From NCBI GenBank assembly GCA_900468805.1, contig UEIF01000014.1, positions 1 to 64,000 of the forward strand: DNA of 64,000 bases, given 5' to 3'. The notes beneath the pieces were generated by a model, which searched no databases, had not been told where the DNA came from, and saw only the letters and a list, made by a program, of their open reading frames with translations. This DNA is from Hyphomicrobiales bacterium (GTDB taxonomy: Bacteria; Pseudomonadota; Alphaproteobacteria; Rhizobiales; Rhizobiaceae). How positions within the stretch are numbered: the first letter of the stretch is position 1; each line of letters begins with the position of its first letter. A program made the translations under genes and the position numbers. Positions 17,474 through 26,135 of the stretch are shown piece by piece.

Positions 17474-18452
17474 TCTTGCCGATATGGTTGCTGGTCTCCA
17501 TCAGCCGATGGGCGGCGGCCACATCTTGGAAGGCAAAGGTCTTGTAGATGACGGGCGCGACCGTGCCGGCTTCGAGAAGCGGCCAGACTTCGGACAAGAG
17601 ATCGTCGCGGATCGCCCGCTTCTCCTCTGCCGTGCGCGGGCGCATGGTGGAGCCGGTCACCGTCAGGCGCTTGACCATGATCGGCGCCAGGTTGACCTTT
17701 TCGGCAACCGCGCCCTGCAGGAAGGCGATGATGGAAAGGCAGCCGTCTTTGGCCAGCGAGGCGATGTTCTTTTCGAAATAGGCCGCGCCGATCATGTCCA
17801 GGACGATATCGACGCCGTGACCGGTCTCTTCCTTGATGACGGCGGCGAAATCCTCTTGCTTGTAGTTAATGGCCCTCGTGGCGCCGAGCTTCTCGCAGGC
17901 CTCGCACTTCTCCTTGGAACCGGCGGTCGCATATACCTCGGCGCCGAAAGCCTTGGCGAGCTGAATGGCGGTCGTGCCGATGCCGCTGGAACCGCCATGG
18001 ATCAGCACTTTCTCGCCTTCCGTCAGACCGGCCATCTGGAAGAGGTTTGCCCAGACGGTAAAGAAAGTCTCCGGAAGAGCCGCCGCCTTCACTGCACCGT
18101 ATCCCCTAGGGAAAGGCAGTGCCTGGCCGGCGGGCAGAAGGCAATATTCGGCATAGGCGCCACCGTTTGCGAGGCCGCAGACCTTGTCGCCCAGCGAATA
18201 ACCGGTCACGCCGGGCCCGATCGCAACGACTTCGCCGGCAAGTTCGAGGCCGAGAATGGGGCTCGCATCCTTCGGTGGCGGATAGCTACCCTGGCGCTGG
18301 GAAATGTCGGGGCGGTTGATGCCGACCGCTTCGGTGCGGACGAGGATCTGGCCTTCGCCCGGCACCGGCACCGGTCCGTTTGCAATGACCATCGCCTCCG
18401 GCCCGCCGAAAGACGGCAGATCGACAAAACGCATATGCGACGGCAACGACAT
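17454..18452 (-). CDS. NAD(P)H:quinone oxidoreductase (MDR family, PIG3-like)
   Basis: 332 residues of the medium-chain dehydrogenase/reductase family without structural zinc. A GroES-like first domain ([40 protein letters not shown]) is followed by a Rossmann domain ([30 protein letters not shown]). The RxGxYPPP region and GGSSGIG fit the PIG3 subgroup, which uses NADPH to reduce quinones. It is cytoplasmic. The ATG at 18452 (MSLPSHMRF) is preferred to 18479 for family length. Single gene, convergent with the MFS pump. Confidence 0.85.
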   Translation of the reverse strand: MSLPSHMRFVDLPSFGGPEAMVIANGPVPVPGEGQILVRTEAVGINRPDISQRQGSYPPPKDASPILGLELAGEVVAIGPGVTGYSLGDKVCGLANGGAYAEYCLLPAGQALPFPRGYGAVKAAALPETFFTVWANLFQMAGLTEGEKVLIHGGSSGIGTTAIQLAKAFGAEVYATAGSKEKCEACEKLGATRAINYKQEDFAAVIKEETGHGVDIVLDMIGAAYFEKNIASLAKDGCLSIIAFLQGAVAEKVNLAPIMVKRLTVTGSTMRPRTAEEKRAIRDDLLSEVWPLLEAGTVAPVIYKTFAFQDVAAAHRLMETSNHIGKIMLKLG

Positions 18453-18530
18453 GACCCGGCTCTCCCTATTCCGAAGCATTGGAGATAATTCAGGGTCCGG
18501 GGCTTGGGAAGGCCGGAAGTAACAGAGGCG

Positions 18531-20336
18531 TCAATTCGCCTCGCCTAACGTATGGAATATGAGGCCCTCGTCGCTCTCCTTGGCGCTCGACTTCACCTGG
18601 GCGATCTCGGCGCTGACGCGATTGATATCGTCGATGACGAGACCTTCCGGCAGTTCGAGAACGCCGATCGAGCAGCGCATCAGCGGGAAGAAGGCTTCCG
18701 CGCCGGCGCGATCGTGACCGCGGATACGGCCGGCAGCGCGGTCCTCATCCGAATAGAAATCAAGCACGTCATCATGGAAATCGCTGATCAGACGGTCGAG
18801 GATTTCCGTCAGTTCGTCCTTCGTCCAACCGACGACGCCGATGAAGAAGTCGTCGCCGCCGACATGGCCGAGGAAGTGGCGCTCGGCGAAGAAGTAACGG
18901 CGCATCAGCGCGGCGAAGAGCGAGATCGCATGATCGCCGAGATGGAAGCCGTAGGCATCATTGAAGGGTTTGAAGTTGTCGAAGTCGCAATAGCAGAAAT
19001 GGCGCACTTCATCGCCGTCCCGGCCAGAATTGCGCATGAAATCACGGATGGCGCGGTTGCCCGGCAGGCCGGTCAGCGGGTTCTGGTCCTGCGCCGTCTT
19101 CAGCTGCTTTTCGTTGATGACCTTGATCAGCGAAGCGGCGGAAACGACACCTGCATACCGCATGTTGTCAGTGAGGATCAGGCAGTTGCTGCCTTCCATA
19201 TTGGCGAAGATCGCCATCAGCTGGTCGGCGTCGCTGTCGAGGCCGACGATCGGCGCGCGCTCGACGAAATGCGAGATGGTGCGCTCGTAGACCTTGTTCT
19301 TCAGGAGATCGCGGCCGAAGGGCTGGTAGATATATTCCTTGAGGTGATGCTCGTGGATGATACCGCGCGGCTCGCCATTGGCATTCAGGACCGGGAAGTA
19401 GGCCTGGCGCGGGTTGCGGCGGAACAGCTCGAAGACCGTATCGATGGCGTCGCTCTCATAGACGGTCGGCAGCATTTCGATCTGCTTGCGGATGAGGATT
19501 TCGTCGAGCGACTGGCTGTTGCCCTTGTTCTTGCCGAGTTCCTGCAAGTGCGGGTAGGCCGGCACGAGCTCTGAGAGATGCGTCGATGGGCGGGAGATGA
19601 ACCAGCCCTGCACTAGATCGACGCCATAATCGCGGCAGACGATAAATTCGGCTTCCGTCTCGATGCCCTCGGCGATCACGCGGGTGCCGAGCACGTGGGC
19701 CATGTGGACGATGCTCTTCAGCAGGTGCCGCTTGCGCGGGCTGCGATCGATATCGGCGACGAAATGGCGGTCGATCTTCAGGTAGTCGACGGAGTAATCG
19801 CAGAGCAGCTTCATCTCGCCGTGGCCAACGCCGAAATCGTCGATCGCCAGCTTGAAGCCGGCCTTGCGCAGGCGCGAAACAAGATCGGCGAATTCCGGCA
19901 CGCTGGTATTGTCGAAGCGCTCGGAGAATTCGAAGCAGATCGAGGACGGCGGGATATTCGCCGTTTTCAGCTGCAGCAGCAGGCTCTCGACAAGACGATT
20001 GCCATGCGGGATGAGGCGAACGTCGAGATTGAGGAAAAGCGTGGCGGTCGCGAAATTCGAGAGCGTCGCAAACTTGGCGAGTGCGCGGTTCGCGACCATT
20101 TGCTCAAGTTGCAGGAGTTGGCCGGTCTCATGGGCTTCGTCAAGGATTTCTATCGGCGTTTCGAAACCGATGCGCTCCTGTCCGCGCATGAGGGATTCAT
20201 AACCGAAGACCGTGCCGGTGCCGGCTTCGACGATCGGCTGAAACGCATTTTCGACGACGAGTTTGGCGAGGGTGACGATCTGATCGCTAGCGTAACGACG
20301 CACGACACCCGGTTCGACGCTGGCAGCCAAAGACAT
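18531..20336 (-). CDS. EAL-CBS-GGDEF cyclic-di-GMP protein
   Basis: 601 residues. An unusual order for such proteins: an N-terminal EAL domain (about 25-270), a central pair of CBS motifs (about 290-430), then GGDEF (about 440-590). The EAL motif is ESL at 47-49, but the other metal and base residues (LNLD, FEFSER, IDDFGVGHG, LKIDRH, AEGIET) are kept. The synthase motif is GGDDF at 493-497. CBS pairs often bind adenosine nucleotides, so the cell's energy state could gate turnover. TGGAGATTGGC precedes the ATG at 20336. No membrane segments. Confidence 0.88.
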   Translation of the reverse strand: MSLAASVEPGVVRRYASDQIVTLAKLVVENAFQPIVEAGTGTVFGYESLMRGQERIGFETPIEILDEAHETGQLLQLEQMVANRALAKFATLSNFATATLFLNLDVRLIPHGNRLVESLLLQLKTANIPPSSICFEFSERFDNTSVPEFADLVSRLRKAGFKLAIDDFGVGHGEMKLLCDYSVDYLKIDRHFVADIDRSPRKRHLLKSIVHMAHVLGTRVIAEGIETEAEFIVCRDYGVDLVQGWFISRPSTHLSELVPAYPHLQELGKNKGNSQSLDEILIRKQIEMLPTVYESDAIDTVFELFRRNPRQAYFPVLNANGEPRGIIHEHHLKEYIYQPFGRDLLKNKVYERTISHFVERAPIVGLDSDADQLMAIFANMEGSNCLILTDNMRYAGVVSAASLIKVINEKQLKTAQDQNPLTGLPGNRAIRDFMRNSGRDGDEVRHFCYCDFDNFKPFNDAYGFHLGDHAISLFAALMRRYFFAERHFLGHVGGDDFFIGVVGWTKDELTEILDRLISDFHDDVLDFYSDEDRAAGRIRGHDRAGAEAFFPLMRCSIGVLELPEGLVIDDINRVSAEIAQVKSSAKESDEGLIFHTLGEAN

Positions 20337-20489
20337 GCCAATCTCCACTGTAACCTTTTCTTTTTCGGCCGGACAATGGAGCAGAAGGGTCAACGAACCC
20401 TTTCGTCAGTGTGAAACTTTCATGAACGCGCAAACGCTCATGCACGCTGAGCGCTTATTAGATTTTTGTTTTTTCAATCAACGGCTTAC

Positions 20490-20732
20490 TTAAGCCGAGC
20501 GGCGGTGTTCCGCTTCGTGATCGGCGAACATATCGGCGACGCATCTGCCGCCGCTGGGTGCGCTTTCATCGGCCAGAACTTCGTTGCGGTATTCGCCCAA
20601 TTTACGGGCCGCATCCCACAGGCGCAGTGCTTCGCGCACGACTTCGCTGCTCGATGCATATCCGCCTTGATCGACAGCATCGCGGATGCCGGCTGCCTGG
20701 AGCGGTGAGATGGAAACGGTGACCATCGGCAT
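20490..20732 (-). CDS. ParD-like antitoxin without a partner toxin
   Basis: 80 residues. MPMVTVSISPLQAAGIRDAVDQGGYASSSEVVREALRLW is the ribbon-helix-helix of ParD-type antitoxins, and the C-terminal half (RNEVLADESAPSGGRCV) should be the flexible toxin-binding tail. GAGGAG precedes the ATG at 20732. ParD genes are normally followed by parE on the same strand, but only about 150 bases separate this stop from the next gene, and no ParE-like frame is present there or upstream. It is therefore a solitary antitoxin, either a remnant or a free regulator. Confidence 0.8.
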   Translation of the reverse strand: MPMVTVSISPLQAAGIRDAVDQGGYASSSEVVREALRLWDAARKLGEYRNEVLADESAPSGGRCVADMFADHEAEHRRSA

Positions 20733-20945
20733 GGAATTCTCCTCCCATTCTATTTCGGCAGAGACTGCCTCGGGGGTCCATTTTCGGCTTTCTGGGGCGA
20801 CGCGCGCCAATGCCGAAGTGCCTCAGCACAGGAGGCGGCCCTTCTCAGGAGCAGCCTTCAATTCCGGAATTTTAGTACCCCGTCATCTTCTTGTCAAAAA
20901 AGAAACGGCTGGGACCTGACCATCCGGCGGCCTCTCTCCACAGTT

Positions 20946-21494
20946 TCAAGACCGAATACCTAGGCCGAAGGCGAGCATTGTCCAGCCCTGAACGATAAGA
21001 TCGATTGCCAGGAACAGGCCGAGGATCCAGAGGCTGTTGACCGGCCAACCGAGCGCAATCAGGAAGCCTGCAAGGGCGGTGATGACGCCGCTTGCGACAA
21101 TCCAGCCCCAGCCTTTGAGCGGCCGCATACGCCTACCGACGAAGACGCGAAAGACACCGGCAATAAGCAGCGCAATGGCGAGAAACAACGTCAAGGCTGC
21201 CGAGGTGAGGATCGGGTTGATGAAGGCGAATATGCCGGCGAGCACATAGAGAACGCCGCTCAACGCCCAGAAGAGGACGTGATCCCAGCCACGCACCTGA
21301 AAGGCGTGGACGAGATAGATAACACCACCTGCCAGCATCAGCATGCCGACATAAAAGACCGAAGCGACGGTCGCCATCAGCAGGTTGCCGAGAGCGATGA
21401 GGCCGCAGATGAGAAGCAACACGCCGAGACCGACGAACCATACCCATTTCGACCGCAGCGGGGATGCAGGCATTCCGTCGTAAATATTAGCCAT
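20946..21494 (-). CDS. hdeD: HdeD-family membrane protein
   Basis: 182 residues with six predicted membrane helices (WVWFVGLGVLLLICGLIAL, ATVASVFYVGMLMLAGGVIYL, HVLFWALSGVLYVLAGIFAF and others) and repeated G-x-F/L-x-x-x-P half units, as in HdeD/DUF308 proteins linked to acid and envelope stress. It has a perfect ribosome site (AGGAGGT) before the ATG. It is divergent from betI. An inner-membrane location is expected; the molecular role is unknown even in well-studied relatives. Confidence 0.85.
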   Translation of the reverse strand: MANIYDGMPASPLRSKWVWFVGLGVLLLICGLIALGNLLMATVASVFYVGMLMLAGGVIYLVHAFQVRGWDHVLFWALSGVLYVLAGIFAFINPILTSAALTLFLAIALLIAGVFRVFVGRRMRPLKGWGWIVASGVITALAGFLIALGWPVNSLWILGLFLAIDLIVQGWTMLAFGLGIRS

Positions 21495-21580
21495 CGGCGC
21501 ACCTCCTGATTGATGGAGATATGCTGCAACAATTTCGCACGGAAAGAGATGAGCGAGATCAATTCAGTTAAAGATTTTTA

Positions 21581-21600
21581 TTGATTGATCAGTCAATCAA
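21581..21600. promoter_or_regulatory. BetI-type operator
   Basis: TTGATTGA, TCAG, TCAATCAA: perfect 8-bp arms around a four-base centre, 34 bases ahead of the betI start. BetI regulators of the TetR family bind dyads of this kind and release them when choline is present. The binding is inferred from position and sequence. Confidence 0.7.
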
Positions 21601-21634
21601 AAATACGCTCCATGCATTCTCGGGAGGACTGAGC

Positions 21635-22390
21635 TTGCCGAAGGTCGGAATGGAACCGGTGCGCCGCAAGGCGCTTGTGGATGCGGCGCTGCGGGTGATC
21701 GGCGATCACGGCTCACTGAGCGTCACCATGTCGGACATCGCCCGGCGGGCCGGTGTGTCGCCCGCGCTTGCGCATCACTATTTCGGCAGCAAGGAACAGC
21801 TGCTGATCGAGACGATCCGTTTCCTTTTACGGCAGCTGCGCGACGACGCGGTAACAGCGCTGAGACAAGCTGCAACGCCGCGCGAACGGATCTCGGCCAT
21901 CATCCGCGTCAGCTTTAACGCCGACCAGTTCGCGCCACAGACGATCGCCGCCTGGCTCGCCTTCTATGCAGAGGCACAGCGATCCGAGGAGACGCGGCGT
22001 TTCCTCGTTATCTATGCCCGACGCCTGCGCTCCAACCTGCTTGCGCCGCTCAAGTCGCTCTGCCCTACAGATGCCGCAGAACGCATTGCCGAGGGCGCGG
22101 CCGCGATGATCGATGGACTCTATATCCGCCAAAGTCTGAAATCGGCGCCGATCGGCATCGCAGCCTCGATCGCGCTAACGGAGGATTATGTGAATGCGCT
22201 CTTGGCAGCCACCTCCCCTTCTCCCCGTCGGGGAGAAGATGTCCGAAGGACAGATGAGGGGGTGAGCGACGCAGGAGCGAGCGGCCGCAAGGCCGAGATT
22301 GCGGCCCCCTCATCCGGCCCTGTGGGCCACCTTCTCCCCGAGGGGAGAAGGGACGACCAGATCGAACCAAGCCAGGGACAAAAGACATGA
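21635..22390 (+). CDS. betI: Choline-responsive repressor BetI with repeat-encoded tail
   Basis: 251 residues from a TTG start at 21635, chosen because CGGGAGGACTGAGC precedes it and the product then opens [11 protein letters not shown], like other BetI proteins (MPKLGMQ...). The TetR helix-turn-helix is [24 protein letters not shown]. The regulator represses the bet genes until choline binds. The family is about 195 residues long and the recognisable protein ends near DYVNALLAA (residue 192). The last 59 residues come from a RIME-like palindromic element and have no family counterpart. The stop overlaps the betB ATG (ATGA). Confidence 0.92.
   Translation: MPKVGMEPVRRKALVDAALRVIGDHGSLSVTMSDIARRAGVSPALAHHYFGSKEQLLIETIRFLLRQLRDDAVTALRQAATPRERISAIIRVSFNADQFAPQTIAAWLAFYAEAQRSEETRRFLVIYARRLRSNLLAPLKSLCPTDAAERIAEGAAAMIDGLYIRQSLKSAPIGIAASIALTEDYVNALLAATSPSPRRGEDVRRTDEGVSDAGASGRKAEIAAPSSGPVGHLLPEGRRDDQIEPSQGQKT
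22212..22351. repeat. RIME-like mosaic palindrome inside the 3' end of betI
   Basis: Two terminal hairpins (CTTCTCCCC at 22218-22226 with its complement at 22230-22238; the same arms at 22331-22339 and 22342-22350) flank an inner pair, ATGAGGGGG at 22254-22262 and CCCCCTCAT at 22305-22313. The layout and sequence match the Rhizobium-specific intergenic mosaic element family. It is read in frame as the C-terminus of BetI rather than lying between genes. Confidence 0.85.
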
Positions 22391-23850
22391 AAGCCCAGCC
22401 GAAAGCATCGCACTTCATCGACGGGGAATATGTCGAGGATGACGGCGGCACCGTCATCGAAAGCATCTATCCGGCAACCGGCGAAGTGATCGCCCGGCTG
22501 CATGCCGCAACGCCCGCCATCGTCGAAAAGGCAATCGCCGCTGCCCAACGCGCCCAGCCGGAATGGGCGGCACTGAGCCCGATGGCGCGCGGGCGCATCC
22601 TCAAGCGTGCAGCCGAAATCATGCGTGAGCGCAACCGCGAGCTTTCGGAACTGGAGACGCTCGACACCGGCAAGCCGATCCAGGAAACGATCGTTGCCGA
22701 TCCGACCTCAGGCGCCGACGCCTTCGAATTCTTTGGCGGGGTAGCACCGGCGGGGCTGAATGGCTCGCACATCCCGCTCGGCCAGGACTTCGCCTATACG
22801 AAGCGCGTGCCGCTCGGCGTCTGCGTCGGCATCGGCGCCTGGAATTATCCGCAACAGATCGCCTGCTGGAAGGGTGCACCGGCGCTGGTTGCCGGCAATG
22901 CCATGGTCTTCAAGCCCTCGGAAACAACGCCGCTCGGCGCGCTGAAGATCGCGGAAATCCTGCATGAGGCCGGCCTGCCGAAGGGGCTCTACAACGTCAT
23001 CCAGGGCGACCGGGACACAGGACCGCTGCTCGTCAACCACCCCGATGTCGCTAAGGTCTCGCTGACCGGCTCGGTCCCTACCGGGCGCAAGGTGGCTGCT
23101 GCGGCCGCAGGCCAGCTCAAGCACGTGACGATGGAGCTCGGCGGCAAGTCGCCCCTGATCGTCTTCGACGACGCCGATCTCGACAGCGCCGTCGGCGGGG
23201 CGATGCTCGGCAATTTCTATTCGACGGGCCAGGTCTGCTCCAACGGAACGCGCGTCTTCGTGCAGAAGAAGATCAAGGGCGAATTCCTGAAACGGCTGAA
23301 GGCGCGGACCGAGGCGATCCTCATCGGTGACCCCATGGACGAAGCCAGCCAACTCGGCCCGATGGTCTCCTGGGCACAGCGCGAGAAGGTGCTTGCCTAT
23401 ATCGAGAAGGGAAAGGCCGAGGGCGCAACGCTGGTGACCGGCGGCGGCATTCCAAACCATGTGACGGGCGAAGGCTATTTCGTGCAGCCGACGGTCTTTG
23501 CCGATGTGACTGATGGAATGACGATCGCGCGGGAAGAGATTTTCGGGCCTGTGATGTGCGTGCTCGATTTCGACGACGAAGCCGAAGTCATCAAGCGCGC
23601 CAATACGACGGAATTCGGCCTCTCGGGCGGCGTCTTCACGGCCGATCTGACCCGCGCACATCGCGTCGTCGACCAGCTTGAAGCCGGCACGCTATGGATC
23701 AACACCTACAATCTGTGCCCGGTGGAAATACCGTTCGGCGGCTCGAAGCAGTCGGGTTTCGGGCGGGAGAATTCGCTCGCAGCACTTGAGCACTATAGCG
23801 AGCTGAAGACGGTTTATGTCGGCATGGGGCCGGTGGTCTCACCTTACTGA
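22387..23850 (+). CDS. betB: Betaine aldehyde dehydrogenase
   Basis: 487 residues, full family length. It oxidises betaine aldehyde to glycine betaine with NAD+, the second step from choline. [32 protein letters not shown] covers the cofactor-binding region; the general base is Glu in MELGGKSP (residue 250) and the catalytic cysteine is in GQVCSNGTR (residue 284). The C-terminal [13 protein letters not shown] is typical. It is translationally coupled to betI by a 4-base overlap. No betC (choline sulfatase) lies between them, unlike the Sinorhizobium meliloti order betICBA. Confidence 0.96.
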   Translation: MKAQPKASHFIDGEYVEDDGGTVIESIYPATGEVIARLHAATPAIVEKAIAAAQRAQPEWAALSPMARGRILKRAAEIMRERNRELSELETLDTGKPIQETIVADPTSGADAFEFFGGVAPAGLNGSHIPLGQDFAYTKRVPLGVCVGIGAWNYPQQIACWKGAPALVAGNAMVFKPSETTPLGALKIAEILHEAGLPKGLYNVIQGDRDTGPLLVNHPDVAKVSLTGSVPTGRKVAAAAAGQLKHVTMELGGKSPLIVFDDADLDSAVGGAMLGNFYSTGQVCSNGTRVFVQKKIKGEFLKRLKARTEAILIGDPMDEASQLGPMVSWAQREKVLAYIEKGKAEGATLVTGGGIPNHVTGEGYFVQPTVFADVTDGMTIAREEIFGPVMCVLDFDDEAEVIKRANTTEFGLSGGVFTADLTRAHRVVDQLEAGTLWINTYNLCPVEIPFGGSKQSGFGRENSLAALEHYSELKTVYVGMGPVVSPY

Positions 23851-23857
23851 CTAAAAG

Positions 23858-24003
23858 TCCCCTCCCCAACCCCTCCCCACTAAGGGGGAGGGACTAACAG
23901 GCCGCATCGTCGCGTTCGACCTCATCCGTTGTGGTGTGATGGGTAGCAAGACAGAGCGGCAAGTTAAGCCTCTCCCCCTTGTGGGTAGGGGTTGGGGAGG
24001 GGA
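23858..24003. repeat. Long inverted repeat between betB and betA
   Basis: A 36-base arm at 23858-23893 and its inverted copy at 23972-24003 agree over about 31 bases with one mismatch and one indel, and enclose about 78 bases. The right arm is nearly identical to window bases 1-31, so this is a dispersed repeat family different from the RIME-like element in betI. In RNA it would form a strong stem between the betB stop and the betA start. Confidence 0.8.
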
Positions 24004-24041
24004 AATCCATCCGTTGCACACGACAATCCAAAGGGAACAGC

Positions 24042-25694
24042 ATGCAACAGGCAGATTTCGTCATCGTCGGCTCGGGCTCTGCAGGTTCGGCGCTGGCCTA
24101 TCGTCTCTCGGAAGACGCGAAGAACACGGTTATCGTCATCGAGGCGGGCGGCTCGGATTTCGGGCCGTTCATCCAGATGCCGGCAGCGCTTGCCTGGCCG
24201 ATGAGCATGAAGCGTTATAACTGGGGTTATCTTTCCGAGCCTGAGCCGAACCTCGACAACCGGCGCATCACAGCGCCACGAGGCAAGGTGATCGGCGGCT
24301 CATCGTCCATCAACGGCATGGTCTATGTGCGCGGCCACGCGGAAGACTATAATCGATGGGAGGAACTCGGCGCCAATGGCTGGGCCTATGCGGATGTGCT
24401 GCCCTATTTCAAGCGCATGGAGCATTCGCACGGCGGTGAGGAAGGCTGGCGCGGCGCGGACGGGCCGCTGCATGTGCAGCGCGGTGTGATGAAGAACCCG
24501 CTGTTTCATGCCTTCATCGACGCCGGAAAACAGGCTGGCTTCGAAACGACCGAGGACTATAACGGCTCCAAGCAGGAAGGCTTCGGGCTGATGGAACAGA
24601 CCATCCATCACGGCCGCCGCTGGTCGGCTGCGAACGCCTATCTGAAGCCGGCGCTGAAGCGGCCGAATGTCGAACTCATCAAGGGCTTTGCACGCAGGAT
24701 CGTGATCGAAAACGGTCGCGCGACGGGCGTGGAGATCGAGCGCGGCGGCGCAACCGAGATCGTCAAGGCCAATCGTGAAGTGATCGTCTCGGCTTCTTCC
24801 TTCAACTCGCCGAAGCTTTTGATGCTGTCCGGCATCGGCCCCGGCGGGCATCTGCAGGACATGGGCATCGAAGTAAAGGTCGACCGACCGGGCGTCGGTG
24901 CCAATCTGCAGGACCATATGGAATTCTATTTCCAGCAGATTTCGACCAAGCCGGTGTCGCTCTATTCCTGGCTGCCATGGTTCTGGCAGGGTGTCGCCGG
25001 CGCGCAATGGCTGCTTTCCAAGGGCGGGCTCGGTGCTTCCAACCAGTTCGAAGCCTGCGCCTTCCTGCGTTCCGCGCCGGGGCTGAAGCAGCCTGATATC
25101 CAGTACCACTTCCTGCCGGTGGCCATCAGCTATGACGGCAAGGCGGCGGCCAATACGCACGGTTTTCAGGTGCATGTCGGCTATAATCTCTCGAAATCGC
25201 GGGGCAGCGTAACGCTCCGCTCTGCCGATCCGAAGGCCGATCCGGTGCTGCGCTTCAACTATATGAGCCATGCCGAAGACTGGGAAAAATTCCGCCACTG
25301 CGTGCGCCTCACCCGCGAGATCTTCGGCCAGAAGGCTTTCGATCATTATCGCGGCCCGGAAATCCAGCCGGGAGAGAAGGTCCAGACGGACGACGAAATC
25401 GACGCCTTCCTGCGCGAGCATCTGGAAAGCGCCTATCACCCCTGCGGCACCTGCCGCATGGGTGCGAAGGACGACCCGATGGCGGTTGTCGATCCCGATA
25501 CAAGGGTGATCGGCGTCGAAGGCTTGCGGGTCGCAGACAGCTCGATCTTCCCGCATGTCACCTACGGCAACCTCAACGGACCGTCGATCATGACCGGCGA
25601 GAAGGCAGCGGACCATATTCTCGGCAGACAGCGGCTGGCGCGCTCCAATCAGGAACCGTGGATCAATCCGCGCGCGGCGGTAAGCGACCGATAA
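24042..25694 (+). CDS. betA: Choline dehydrogenase
   Basis: 550 residues of the GMC flavoprotein family. The N-terminal FAD loop [20 protein letters not shown] and the signature [20 protein letters not shown] are present. The active-site histidine region [11 protein letters not shown] and the ending [30 protein letters not shown] are typical. It oxidises choline to betaine aldehyde at the membrane. GGGAACAGC precedes the ATG at 24042. It is separated from betB by 191 bases that carry a large palindrome. Together with betB it makes glycine betaine for osmoprotection or as a carbon and nitrogen source. Confidence 0.95.
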   Translation: MQQADFVIVGSGSAGSALAYRLSEDAKNTVIVIEAGGSDFGPFIQMPAALAWPMSMKRYNWGYLSEPEPNLDNRRITAPRGKVIGGSSSINGMVYVRGHAEDYNRWEELGANGWAYADVLPYFKRMEHSHGGEEGWRGADGPLHVQRGVMKNPLFHAFIDAGKQAGFETTEDYNGSKQEGFGLMEQTIHHGRRWSAANAYLKPALKRPNVELIKGFARRIVIENGRATGVEIERGGATEIVKANREVIVSASSFNSPKLLMLSGIGPGGHLQDMGIEVKVDRPGVGANLQDHMEFYFQQISTKPVSLYSWLPWFWQGVAGAQWLLSKGGLGASNQFEACAFLRSAPGLKQPDIQYHFLPVAISYDGKAAANTHGFQVHVGYNLSKSRGSVTLRSADPKADPVLRFNYMSHAEDWEKFRHCVRLTREIFGQKAFDHYRGPEIQPGEKVQTDDEIDAFLREHLESAYHPCGTCRMGAKDDPMAVVDPDTRVIGVEGLRVADSSIFPHVTYGNLNGPSIMTGEKAADHILGRQRLARSNQEPWINPRAAVSDR

Positions 25695-25699
25695 TCAGT

Positions 25700-25949
25700 G
25701 GTAGTCTCTTCGCGGTGATGACGGACGGCGAGCACGATGACGGTCGCTGTCGTGTGATGGATACCGGTCTCTCCGCCAAGCCGGGCAGCCCTCTTGCAAT
25801 GAATTCGGCCTGGATCTTTCCATAATCGATCTGACGGCGCACTGAATCGTCGATCAGAGACGACAAACCCTCGCCGTCTTTCAGAACGCTTTCGGCAGCG
25901 GCGCGCAATTCAGGGTCCGCGCGCGAGAGGGAAGCGATGCGGTTTTCAT
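25700..25949 (-). pseudogene. Broken toxin-antitoxin locus (YlcI/YnfO-like antitoxin remnant)
   Basis: From an ATG at 25949 the product starts MKTASLPS. Restoring one T after the codon for that serine gives S-L-R-A-D-P-E-L-R-A-A-A-E-S, followed by VLKDGEGLSSLIDD and IQAEFIARGL, the hallmark of small ribbon-helix-helix antitoxins found with ParE/RelE toxins. After GL the frame slips again; the +1 frame then reads VIVLAVRHHREE, which resembles the last strand of a RelE/ParE toxin. The central part of the toxin is missing. The gene is therefore frameshifted and internally deleted. A sequencing error could explain the first lesion but not the second. Confidence 0.55.
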
Positions 25950-26034
25950 GGCGCCCCATGCATTGCAACTGCGATGCAATATGGCGGATCGCCGTGCCAT
26001 GTTCGACGGCCCTCTGCCGAAGAGCATAAAAAAT

Positions 26035-26080
26035 AGAGCGGGATGCCGGAAAGTGTGCGCGGTTTTCGGCATCCCGCTCT
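26035..26080. terminator. Bidirectional hairpin downstream of the chemotaxis gene
   Basis: AGAGCGGGATGCCG at 26035-26048 and its exact complement CGGCATCCCGCTCT at 26067-26080 (14-bp stem, 18-base loop). The minus-strand side is followed by ATTTTTTATG, the plus side by TATCTTTTTG. It should end transcription of the chemotaxis gene and possibly of the bet operon. Confidence 0.7.
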
Positions 26081-26107
26081 TATCTTTTTGATTGAGAGAC
26101 GGGTTCA

Positions 26108-26134
26108 GATTTCAGGTCGATTCGACCTGAAATC
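26108..26134. repeat. 27-base perfect palindrome at the chemotaxis gene stop
   Basis: GATTTCAGGTCGA, one central base, and the exact complement, ending one base before the stop codon triplet of the chemotaxis gene. With the terminator 28 bases further on it makes a tandem double hairpin. It may protect the mRNA end or be a binding site; neither is shown. Confidence 0.6.
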
Positions 26135-26135
26135 A

